From the NCBI GenBank assembly GCA_934247875.1, contig CAKQJZ010000069.1, forward strand, positions 1 through 10,707: a stretch of 10,707 bases of DNA, in the 5' to 3' direction. The position numbers were made by a program, and so were the translations under genes. Below the pieces are notes generated by a model. It had not been told where the DNA came from. It worked only from the letters and a program-made list of their open reading frames with translations, and did no database searches. This document shows positions 1 to 6,522 of the stretch, piece by piece (position 1 is the first letter of the stretch; every line of letters starts with the position of its first letter). Source of the DNA: an uncultured Spirochaetales bacterium. Lineage in GTDB: Bacteria > Spirochaetota > Spirochaetia > Sphaerochaetales > Sphaerochaetaceae.

Positions 1-57
1 TTTCTATGGATTTAACGCGATACGGTAGAAAGGTAAAAACAAGTTTAGTAGCTTAAG

Positions 58-1026
58 TCATCCGCACAGGTCGAAATTATTATCAGTTTTCTTTTTTCTA
101 GGAAAATACTCTTTACCTAAAAGCCATAAATAATGATCAATCTGTTTAAAAGTATATTTTTTAAGATTGTAATACTTTTTAAATTCACAAATTACTTGCT
201 TGAATTGTTCATAGTTTCTTAATTCATCATTTGAGAAACTAGGAAACTTATCTTTGTCTCTAAAATGTTTGAGTACTTTATCTACATATCTATCATAAAT
301 CGGGTAAATACCCTCCTTATGATGACTACAGTATTTTGTAGCAAATGAATAACATGTCTTATTCTTTCCATTTATTGTAATCTTTTTTATATCATCAATA
401 AGTGTTAAATCACCTTCCTTTAGCCGCTCATCTATATTTAGATTATAAATATGCAGAGCCATAGTATAAGTGGACATAATATTTGTGCTATAAAAATCAT
501 TTAATGTAGATACTTTAAGAAGAATGTCTTTAATATTCTTGTTTTCAGGACATTTCTCATGAAACAACATATTTAAAGCACTCTCTTGAGAACAATAATG
601 TTCATCTTTCTCCCATCTTTGAAGGTATTTCTCGACTTCCTCATCACATGGGCAAGGAATATTAATTGCAAAAGATGAAAACTCTTTATTATTGATAACC
701 AGAGCACAGTCACAGTTTACTAAAAATCTTCTAAATCTACGCAAATGAGACAGGTAATAGTTTGTATCTCGTTTTACACCAACAGGATTATCAGCAAACT
801 CACTGCTTAATATTTCTTCTAATGCAGCTCTAGCACAGTTCTCAAAATTATCTGCCTCTATTATTTTCCAAAAGCTTTTCTTGCCTTTTTTTCTCAAAAG
901 ATAGAAAGCAGCACTTTTTGAAGCCATAATTGTCGGCTCTGCATATCTATTTTGTTCTTTCAGATATTGCTCATAAATTTCAGCTAGCTTTTCTCTTTCC
1001 AAACCTTGTAGAAATTCCATATCCAT
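58..1026 (-). CDS. uncharacterised 322-aa Cys-rich protein, possibly with an HhH/OGG-fold-like C-terminal domain
   Basis: I do not recognise this protein firmly. The reading frame runs further upstream, but that part is group II intron domain V/VI, so the ATG at 1026 (MDMEF) is chosen; ATG 1020 is an alternative. It looks cytosolic, with no signal peptide or membrane segment. The N-terminal ~100 residues are charged and helical. The C-terminal half carries YSFATKYCSHH (226-236), YPIYD (241-245) and QIDHYLWLLGKEYF (295-308). This arrangement recalls uncharacterised proteins distantly related to the helix-hairpin-helix/OGG-fold glycosylases, but I cannot confirm that and no enzymatic residue is assigned. 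There are 11 cysteines, including the CDC and CPC pairs at 105-107 and 125-127, without a clear zinc-binding pattern. Sampled 60-base lines are 20-30% GC against about 35-55% in lines from the barrel and ATPase genes, which suggests acquisition. No SD precedes the ATG in the genomic sequence, but splicing of the adjacent intron would create one. Confidence 0.75.
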   Translation of the reverse strand: MDMEFLQGLEREKLAEIYEQYLKEQNRYAEPTIMASKSAAFYLLRKKGKKSFWKIIEADNFENCARAALEEILSSEFADNPVGVKRDTNYYLSHLRRFRRFLVNCDCALVINNKEFSSFAINIPCPCDEEVEKYLQRWEKDEHYCSQESALNMLFHEKCPENKNIKDILLKVSTLNDFYSTNIMSTYTMALHIYNLNIDERLKEGDLTLIDDIKKITINGKNKTCYSFATKYCSHHKEGIYPIYDRYVDKVLKHFRDKDKFPSFSNDELRNYEQFKQVICEFKKYYNLKKYTFKQIDHYLWLLGKEYFPRKKKTDNNFDLCG

Positions 1027-1034
1027 AATTTCCC

Positions 1035-1138
1035 GTCGAGTAGACAATCTCGACACTCCTCTCAAAATTTCTTTGTAGTGAAAGGCTTGCCTATTGCCCC
1101 TCACAGAACCGCACGTGCAGTTTTCCCGCATACGGCTC
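1035..1138 (-). ncRNA. group II intron domains V and VI
   Basis: Domain V occupies 1138-1106, beginning GAGCCGTATGCGG and ending GTGCGGTTC, with the catalytic AGC triad at 1137-1135. Its lower stem GAGCCGTA/TGCGGTTC closes with two wobble pairs. It is 33 rather than the usual 34 bases, because the apical loop reads GAAAA on a five-pair stem. Domain VI follows: GAGGGGCAAT (1102-1093) pairs with ATTGTCT (1048-1042) and CTC (1040-1038), leaving A1041 bulged as the expected branch nucleotide. This pairing fixes the intron 3' end at 1035. The domain VI apical part (1092-1049) is about 44 bases, larger than in many introns, and contains AGGAG at 1060-1056. Confidence 0.92.
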
Positions 1139-1157
1139 TTCAAACATCCATTCGGTT

Positions 1158-2423
1158 TCAGCCCCAGATATTGACCGTTAGGTGTGGTTCAGCTATGTAG
1201 TAGTTCCAAACTCTAAGGAACTTCTCAAATCTGAATCGTCCTTTCTGGTCTCTTCTGTTCAGCATTCTATAGGTGGCATACTTGAGGTATTTCCAGAACT
1301 TCAGTATTGAGCTGAAGTTTCCATTCACGCCATAGTAGTTGCAGTGTCCCTTGATTACCAACGCCAATGTCCGCATCGTATCTGCCACTGGCTTTGTCAA
1401 TCTTGTTCTCAGCCATTCCTTGGCTGCTTGTCTCTTGGCTTTGAGCTTCTTCTTGCTGGTCATCACTCCGACTCGGTATCTGCCTGTTCGTGTCTTAGTG
1501 TTATAGAACGTGAATCCAAGAAAATCAAACTTCTCTTTAGTTCCCTTCCACCTTCCAAATGGCAATATCCTTGTCTTTTCCACTGCTACTTCAAGTGAGA
1601 ACTTGCCCAGCCTGTCGGCCAATGCATTCATCACACTTTCTGCGTCAGCTTCATATTGGAACATGATCAGAAAGTCATCTGCGTATCTTACATAATATGC
1701 TTCTCCCTTGAGTTTTGGCTTTACTGCCTTCTCAAACCATAGGTCCAGCACATAGTGCAGATATACATTAGCTAGAATTGGACTTATCAGCCCTCCCTGA
1801 GGGGTGCCTCGGTCACTTTCCATCAGCTTTCCATCTTCCATGATTCCCGCAATCAGAAACCTTCTGACATATCGGAGAAATCGCTTGTCCTCTATGTCAT
1901 TCTCAAGAAACTTCATCAACCATTCATGTTTCACATTATCGAAGAATCCCTTGATGTCTGCTTCCAGCACATAATTGACCTTCTTTGTCATAATCGTCTG
2001 ATTGATGTATCTCACTACATCATGACAGCCCCTGTTTGGTCTGAATCCATATGAGCAGTCAAGAAACCGCTCCTCGTAAACAGCACTCAGCTCTTCTGCC
2101 ATGACCCCCTGTACAAGCCTGTCCTCAAATGCTGGTATTCCCAGCGGTCTGAGCTTCCCGTTAGCCTTTGGTATGTACGTTCTTCTGACAGGTTGTGGTC
2201 TATATTGGAATTTCTTCATTCTATTGACCAAATCATTCAGATTGCTTTCAAGGTTCTCCCCGTATGTGGCTTTATCCACATCATCGATTCCCTTGGCTTT
2301 CTTCTTCTCCTGTTTTCTGAACGCTTCCTCCAGTGTACGAGCATTGACCTTGCACATCAGATTCTGAACTTTATCTCTTATCCGCGACTGTTCTCCTATC
2401 TCTGCTATTTCTGTTTCCATCAT
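1158..2423 (-). CDS. ltrA: group II intron reverse transcriptase/maturase
   Basis: Intron-encoded protein that binds its intron RNA, assists splicing and reverse-transcribes the RNA at the target site. It is 421 aa. The reverse transcriptase core is complete: the RT-0/1 region with GIDDVD (45-50), IPKANGKLRPLGIP (84-97), SYGFRPNRG (124-132), ADIKGFFD (155-162, first catalytic Asp), RGTPQGGLISPILANV (205-220), the YADD box (247-250) and LGFTF (302-306). A thumb/domain X maturase region follows, including GHCNYYGVNGN (359-369) and LNRRDQKGRF (388-397). The protein ends at HLTVNIWG, so the HNH-type endonuclease domain of longer LtrA proteins is absent; this type usually inserts without its own second-strand cut. 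ATG 2423 is chosen because AGGAGG (2437-2432) lies eight bases upstream; ATG 2420 is the next codon. The gene lies in the domain IV position, 19 bases before domain V. No frameshift or missing catalytic residue is seen. Confidence 0.96.
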   Translation of the reverse strand: MMETEIAEIGEQSRIRDKVQNLMCKVNARTLEEAFRKQEKKKAKGIDDVDKATYGENLESNLNDLVNRMKKFQYRPQPVRRTYIPKANGKLRPLGIPAFEDRLVQGVMAEELSAVYEERFLDCSYGFRPNRGCHDVVRYINQTIMTKKVNYVLEADIKGFFDNVKHEWLMKFLENDIEDKRFLRYVRRFLIAGIMEDGKLMESDRGTPQGGLISPILANVYLHYVLDLWFEKAVKPKLKGEAYYVRYADDFLIMFQYEADAESVMNALADRLGKFSLEVAVEKTRILPFGRWKGTKEKFDFLGFTFYNTKTRTGRYRVGVMTSKKKLKAKRQAAKEWLRTRLTKPVADTMRTLALVIKGHCNYYGVNGNFSSILKFWKYLKYATYRMLNRRDQKGRFRFEKFLRVWNYYIAEPHLTVNIWG

Positions 2424-2916
2424 CTCTGTGACCTCCTCGTGTCACCCGCTGTTTCCACAGCAGAGTCAAATGCTTGTTACCGCCTTCGCTCCAGTCACTT
2501 TCATGCCTTCATCGCTACTATGCAGTAATCCGACTTCTAGGTATCCTTCGAGTCCCCTCCGTTTACAAGACTTCAGTTTCCTCTACCACTCCATGGTGGA
2601 GATACCTAGACCTCCCAGGTATGCACATAATCCATTGTGTGCTCGCCACGCTCTAGGACCCCGACGGAATCTCATCAGACTAGCTTAATATCTGACTCTT
2701 GTTGCCTGCTATCAAAGGAAAGATATCGGCTTCCGCTCCATATAAATTACGAGGCTGAATCGCTTCACGCTTTCGCATTGCGGCTCTCACACTCCACTGC
2801 CTACGCTTAAATCCGCCCTCACGAGCTAGACTCCAAGGCTATGTACCGGTTGCTTGCTAGGCTTTACCGGACTCGGACTTTCACCAAGTTAGACTATGTA
2901 CACCGAACTGGCGCAC
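2424..2916 (-). ncRNA. group II intron ribozyme domains I-IV (5' part)
   Basis: These 493 bases between the intron 5' end and the maturase start hold the folded RNA domains and no gene. The segment starts GTGCGCC. EBS1 (TCCTTT, 2719-2714) is the one tertiary contact I could place, by its complementarity to the upstream exon. Short hairpins such as TACCTGGGAGGTCTAGGTA (2621-2603) are visible. The end of the segment carries the maturase ribosome binding site. Boundaries between domains I, II, III and IV were not resolved. Open reading frames on the opposite strand here are incidental. Confidence 0.85.
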
Positions 2917-2945
2917 CCCTTTTTCTTAATTATCATCGGTCATTT

Positions 2946-4601
2946 TCAATAAAGCAACTTGAATCCTAGATTGAATTGCATATCAAAGCTAACTGGAACA
3001 TTAGAGTTGTCTTTGTTCCAGATAGTTATTAAATATACACCGGCATTGATTGGTAGATATGGCAGTACTTTATACTCACATTCTGCGCCGAGTGTGAGTG
3101 TGTATTCTATTAAGCCATCTTTATTCTCTTTTGCAGGATCTTGAGCTAATGGGTTGGATGTACTTGGAGTATGAACAATCTTTTCACCATCATTATATTC
3201 TCTGATAGTACTGTTGATATCCATAATGCCATGAGCCATAAATGATGCAATGCCTTTGACATCAAAGGTATTGAGATCTCTGTATCCAAGCTGAAGCTGA
3301 CCGACAAGTGCATCAGAGCCAAATGGGAATGAGAGATATCTATTGATGAGGTGTATTGTTCCACCTGTTTTATATCTCATTGATGACATGTAATAGAGTT
3401 CTCTGCTGTAATCAGGATTATCCATTGCTCTATGGTACATATATGGAGATGTGAATACGAATTCAGCATTTCCGTATAGTTTACCTTTGTCAAATCTTAA
3501 GCCAGCCATAGCACCGATTCCATTTGCAGAGCCTCCACTCTCTCCTGGCTTTGGCTCGCCTTTTACAGCCCAGTCATCAATAGCAAGTTGTCCATAAACT
3601 GTCAGTCCTTTCATAATGCCATATTCAGCTTCTATAGTCAGAAGTGAATTAGAGTTTCCTGCTATGAAGCAATTATGCAAGAAGAACATTGGGTTTAGTA
3701 ATCTTGGGTCTAGATAACCACTTTCTGATTGATACATAACGCCATCATTGACAGCTAAGAGAAGTTTGCTATCAAGGAATGAGAACTCAAAGCGATGGCC
3801 TAAGAAAAAGCGAAGTCCTGCTTGATTCTCTCTATCGCTTTTTCCTTCATTCACAGAATGAGAGAAGAAACTTGCAAGTAGTTGATAAGAGAAGTTTCTG
3901 CTCCCTGTATATGTCAGTGAAAGATAGTCATGGTATGGGAGTGTATTGCCAAGCATCATATTGCCCATCACTCCATTGCCCCACTCTGCTTGTCCTCTTC
4001 CAGCGACAAAGCGAAGTGCATCAAAACCAAGTGCGAAATATGCGTTATATGGGACATTCATTATATTAATTCCATCTGGAAGGAATGGGATGTTTGTACC
4101 ATATATTGATGAGAAACGCTTAGCAAGTGTGCCGTTATCAGCATCATAAGGCGCTACTGTCAAAGATGCATCCATATATAGTGCAACATTATTCTTGTAA
4201 TAAGTGCCAAAGCCTAAAGTAGCAAATGGCTTATCTAAAAGATCTCTTTTTACAAAGTCTTCGCCTTTTGTAAATGAGTCCTTATTGGTATGAACAATAA
4301 GTTCTGGATTTATGATTGCATCAAATATAAAGCCTGTATCTTTGTCTCTCTCAATGTAGCTGTTTATTTTGTTCTTGAGTTCTGTTGTATAACTACTTGT
4401 TGGAGTTATAGCACTTATAAGGTGCTCAACATCAACTTCTGTCCATGGTTTAGCTCCAAGTGGAGATGCTTTGCCTTCTAAGACATATAGAGACTCGACT
4501 TCGTTATAGACCGGATGATCAAGTTCAAACAGTTTGAGTGTTGCAGCGCTTAATGAAAGTGCAACTGATGCAAAAATAATAGCTAATATGATGCGTTTCA
4601 T
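2946..4601 (-). CDS. exported Wzi-like outer-membrane barrel protein, second of a tandem pair
   Basis: 551 aa with a clear signal peptide (MKRIILAIIF...LSLSAA, cleavage near residue 20). A short N-terminal helical module (about 28-90: VYNEVESLYVLEG, PWTEVDVEHLI) is followed by alternating aromatic/polar strands to the end, typical of an outer-membrane beta-barrel. GRGQAEWGNGVMGNMMLGN (201-219) matches the R..WG.G..G.L.L pattern I associate with Wzi-type capsule-assembly barrels, which hold surface polysaccharide at the outer membrane. That functional reading is an inference. It is clearly related to the upstream neighbour: both share LD.RL..P.F..HN followed by an E.E...L....Q.A.D.W block (here 297-344). 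It begins 36 bases after the neighbour's stop, so co-transcription is likely. ATG 4601 is the only reasonable start, with an in-frame TGA upstream. No SD is visible. An extended -10-like TGATATATT ends nine bases before the ATG. Confidence 0.85.
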   Translation of the reverse strand: MKRIILAIIFASVALSLSAATLKLFELDHPVYNEVESLYVLEGKASPLGAKPWTEVDVEHLISAITPTSSYTTELKNKINSYIERDKDTGFIFDAIINPELIVHTNKDSFTKGEDFVKRDLLDKPFATLGFGTYYKNNVALYMDASLTVAPYDADNGTLAKRFSSIYGTNIPFLPDGINIMNVPYNAYFALGFDALRFVAGRGQAEWGNGVMGNMMLGNTLPYHDYLSLTYTGSRNFSYQLLASFFSHSVNEGKSDRENQAGLRFFLGHRFEFSFLDSKLLLAVNDGVMYQSESGYLDPRLLNPMFFLHNCFIAGNSNSLLTIEAEYGIMKGLTVYGQLAIDDWAVKGEPKPGESGGSANGIGAMAGLRFDKGKLYGNAEFVFTSPYMYHRAMDNPDYSRELYYMSSMRYKTGGTIHLINRYLSFPFGSDALVGQLQLGYRDLNTFDVKGIASFMAHGIMDINSTIREYNDGEKIVHTPSTSNPLAQDPAKENKDGLIEYTLTLGAECEYKVLPYLPINAGVYLITIWNKDNSNVPVSFDMQFNLGFKLLY

Positions 4602-4610
4602 ATTAGCTAT

Positions 4611-4619
4611 AATATATCA
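4611..4619 (-). promoter_or_regulatory. extended -10-like element before the second Wzi-like gene
   Basis: TGATATATT (4619-4611) fits TGn plus a five-of-six -10 and ends nine bases before ATG 4601, inside the 36-base gap between the two Wzi-like genes. There is no -35. It could give the second gene its own near-leaderless transcript, or be incidental AT-rich sequence. Confidence 0.3.
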
Positions 4620-4637
4620 AAACTATATAGAAAGCCA

Positions 4638-6317
4638 CTAAATGACTGTGTACTTAAGGCCTATCATGCCTTGTGGCATGAATTTGAAAGTGCCATGATT
4701 ATGTTTATAGTTCCAATAGAAGCCGAAGTTAATACCACCTAGTAGTTCTAGCTTCTCTTTAAAGCCCCAGCTTCCTTCGCACTTTACATCCATTCTATGC
4801 TCTGGCGTACCTTTCCATTTAAACTGCTCATTCTCAAAGTATGGTGTTTCAAAGTCTATTTCTCCATGTGTGTAGAATGAGATAACACTATCGAGTTTTA
4901 AGTTGTAGTCATAGAAATTGCTCTTAGCTCCAACTACTACTCCTAGTGAATTAGGTCCGAACTTATGTCCACTCCAGGCAACATCGCCTTTTGTGTCACG
5001 TCTGAAGTAGCCAAGCGCGAAGTCGTAGTTGTAGTTTCTGATTCTATTTCCTTCTCCATCTTGGTTGTATTTAGTATTGAGGTAGAAGTTAGGTGTTGTG
5101 TATATACCTTCAGCATAGTACTCAATGTCTCCATGCTTGACTGTATCCAAGTAGCTAACATTGAATAGAAGTCCAACAGCATCTGGCACGTTATCTTCTT
5201 CCCAGAACATCTGCCACTGATCGACTGCGACCTGTAGTCCTAGCTTCAAACGCTCGAGCGCCATCCACTCAACTTCCATGGACATTATGTTGTTAGATTC
5301 ATCTCCTGGGTAAATAGTCTGTCCTTCTCTGAAGTTATACCAGTTATGTACTAAGAAAAGCGGTGTTATCAAGCGCATGTCTAGAAGGTTGCTGCCATAC
5401 ATTACAAAGCCTAGATTAAGTGCGATTCTGGCTTTATCTACGATGTTGAAATCGAGGCGATGCATCAGACGAAGCACTTGCGGTTCGTTGAAGTTGTGCT
5501 TATTGATTCTCCAGTTCTGATTATCAATTGCAACTTGTGGATCAAAATGTGTGAAATCCAACGAGTATGTAAATGGATTGCTCTGAGCTGTTAGCTTCAG
5601 TATTTCCTGGAAGCGGTAATTGTCGCCAATAACCAAGTTGCCACTGTATCCAGATCCCATCTGGTGATGAGTGCGTCCTGTAATGAGGCTAAACCACTTG
5701 TTTCCAATAGCGCCACGCGCCATTGATGGCACTTCGCCATAGAGCTGTATAGGGTTATCTGTCGATACTACATTCCAAACATCGCTTGTAGCTCTATTGG
5801 ACATGACAAAATCAAATGAAGTGTATGGTATTCCATTCTGTCCGATAATAACGCTATTGTTGATTGCTTCAAGTGATGTCTCTAAGAATAAGTTCTCTCC
5901 AAATGATAGTGAGAGTGTTCCATATCCTGCTCCTAGTCTTCTTTCAAATGGAATGAAGTACTCTGATGGTTCTATTGTCTTCTGGTCTACAGATAGATAA
6001 AGCTGAGGTGCAAAATAAAGAGAATTATCATATGCGAAGTTGTCATGAGGAGCTTGGAACTTCTCCATTAAGCGCTGATACTCAGCTTTATAGCGTCCAC
6101 CTAGTTTCGACGCATCAATACGCTGAAGTGCTATATATAGCTCTTCACCTGTAACAGGAGTTGCAGAGGATGGTCCTATTACACCAGAAAGTCTTGTTAG
6201 CTTATCTACCATGATATAGTCAGGGCTATTATAGTCATAGAGCTTCATATCGAGAGCTGCTGCTGATAGCATAGCTAGAAGCACTATGAGCATTAAAGTC
6301 ATTAATCGTTTGAACAT
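4638..6317 (-). CDS. exported Wzi-like outer-membrane barrel protein, first of a tandem pair
   Basis: 559 aa from ATG 6317, chosen because AGAGAGG lies five bases upstream and the protein then starts with a signal peptide (MFKRLMTLMLIVLLAMLSAA, cleavage near 20-21). The frame is open 29 codons further upstream, but those residues do not look like a leader. The layout matches its downstream paralogue: an N-terminal module (about 33-90, DYIMVDKLTRLSGVIG, VTGEELYIAL), then a long barrel region of amphipathic strands. GRTHHQMGSGYSGNLVIGDN (214-233) corresponds to the Wzi-like signature of the neighbour but has M-G-S-G instead of W-G-N-G. LDMRLITPLFLVHNWYN (312-328) and EVEWMALERLKLGLQVAVDQW (348-368) align with the paralogue. 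The likely location is the outer membrane; capsule or surface-glycan binding is inferred from family resemblance only. It diverges from the glycosyltransferase gene across 205 bp and leads a probable operon with the next gene. Confidence 0.85.
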   Translation of the reverse strand: MFKRLMTLMLIVLLAMLSAAALDMKLYDYNSPDYIMVDKLTRLSGVIGPSSATPVTGEELYIALQRIDASKLGGRYKAEYQRLMEKFQAPHDNFAYDNSLYFAPQLYLSVDQKTIEPSEYFIPFERRLGAGYGTLSLSFGENLFLETSLEAINNSVIIGQNGIPYTSFDFVMSNRATSDVWNVVSTDNPIQLYGEVPSMARGAIGNKWFSLITGRTHHQMGSGYSGNLVIGDNYRFQEILKLTAQSNPFTYSLDFTHFDPQVAIDNQNWRINKHNFNEPQVLRLMHRLDFNIVDKARIALNLGFVMYGSNLLDMRLITPLFLVHNWYNFREGQTIYPGDESNNIMSMEVEWMALERLKLGLQVAVDQWQMFWEEDNVPDAVGLLFNVSYLDTVKHGDIEYYAEGIYTTPNFYLNTKYNQDGEGNRIRNYNYDFALGYFRRDTKGDVAWSGHKFGPNSLGVVVGAKSNFYDYNLKLDSVISFYTHGEIDFETPYFENEQFKWKGTPEHRMDVKCEGSWGFKEKLELLGGINFGFYWNYKHNHGTFKFMPQGMIGLKYTVI

Positions 6318-6322
6318 AAGAT

Positions 6323-6329
6323 CCTCTCT
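6323..6329 (-). promoter_or_regulatory. ribosome binding site deciding the start of the 559-aa gene
   Basis: AGAGAGG, read on the minus strand, sits five bases before ATG 6317. It favours this start over the in-frame ATG at 6404, which would place a non-leader segment before the signal peptide. Confidence 0.75.
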
Positions 6330-6392
6330 TTCAACTCTATCAAAAATACAAAGTGTGAACAATTGCATATATGTGTTGCAAATATCCATTAA

Positions 6393-6409
6393 CAATATGC
6401 GCAATATTG
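6393..6409. repeat. inverted repeat in the divergent control region
   Basis: CAATAT and ATATTG arms (6393-6398 and 6404-6409) flank a GCGCA spacer. It lies between the divergent starts of the Wzi-like operon and the glycosyltransferase, 76 bases upstream of the former's ATG. It could be a regulator site. AT-rich arms of six bases can also arise by chance. Confidence 0.35.
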
Positions 6410-6448
6410 GCCTTTTAATTTGCGTTATAACTCAATTAGGAATTGAAA

Positions 6449-6465
6449 ATTGGACAATTGCCAAT
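6449..6465. promoter_or_regulatory. inverted repeat overlapping the glycosyltransferase -35, possible operator
   Basis: ATTGG (6449-6453) and CCAAT (6461-6465) are perfect arms around the seven bases ACAATTG. The right half overlaps the candidate -35 TTGCCA (6458-6463), so a protein bound here would be expected to affect the promoter. No regulator gene is in the window. Confidence 0.35.
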
Positions 6466-6487
6466 AACGGTTTATGCGTGGTATGAT
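6458..6487 (+). promoter_or_regulatory. sigma70-type promoter of the glycosyltransferase gene
   Basis: The -35 TTGCCA (6458-6463) matches the consensus at five of six positions. An 18-base spacer leads to the -10 TATGAT (6482-6487), also five of six. The -10 is preceded by TGG, giving an extended -10 (TGn). Transcription would start near 6494, leaving a leader of about 29 bases that includes AAAGGG (6506-6511), eleven bases before the ATG at 6523. Confidence 0.65.
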
Positions 6488-6522
6488 TATTCTACTGATT
6501 TTGTTAAAGGGAATTTGTTGTT

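Larger units (their letters stand above)
1035..2916 (-). mobile_element. group II intron, apparently full length, with encoded maturase
   Basis: This is a retroelement of about 1.88 kb read on the minus strand. The 5' end is GTGCGCC at 2916-2910, the usual group II 5' boundary. The 3' end is TCTACTCGAC at 1044-1035, with a candidate branch-point A (1041) seven bases from the end. The last six exon bases, AAAGGG (2922-2917), pair with TCCTTT (2719-2714) in domain I, a good IBS1/EBS1 match with one G-U pair. Domains V and VI follow the maturase gene. All the parts of a mobile intron are present and the open reading frame is intact, so it may be active. It lies between the second Wzi-like gene and the 322-aa gene, interrupting no reading frame but splitting a leader. 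The structural class is not settled here. The maturase without an endonuclease domain fits class C and several other bacterial classes, but the upstream exon has no terminator stem-loop of the type usual for class C sites. Confidence 0.93.

Noticed and set aside
1..57. Possible terminator after the 322-aa gene.
   Set aside because: No stem-loop followed by a T tract is seen in this short stretch.
1060..1090. Alternative intron 3' end after CTTTCACTAC (near 1075), using the GTGAGGGGC/GCCTTTCAC stem as domain VI.
   Set aside because: This gives no bulged A at the proper distance from the end. Pairing of GAGGGGCAAT with the region up to CTC places a bulged A seven bases before 1035 and rebuilds a sensible exon junction.
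1027..1143. Upstream extension of the 322-aa protein to an ATG at 1143.
   Set aside because: The extra residues are translated from group II intron domains V and VI, including the conserved GAGCCGTATGCGG, so they are not protein-coding by origin.
1344..2688. Several plus-strand open frames of 60-111 codons across the intron.
   Set aside because: They are shadows of the maturase gene and the structured intron RNA, with no SD or family-like sequence.
58..2916. A retron or defence-type reverse transcriptase paired with the neighbouring unknown protein.
   Set aside because: The reverse transcriptase has group II domain X and sits inside a complete intron with 5' end, EBS1, domain V and domain VI, so it is an ordinary intron maturase and not a partner of the 322-aa protein.
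4600..4615. Inverted repeat ATATTA-GCTA-TAATAT overlapping the start codon of the second Wzi-like gene.
   Set aside because: Six A-T pairs give a very weak hairpin; it is likely a by-product of AT-rich sequence.
6318..6404. Longer N-terminus for the first Wzi-like protein, starting at 6404.
   Set aside because: The extension does not resemble a leader, and a good SD plus signal peptide begin at ATG 6317.
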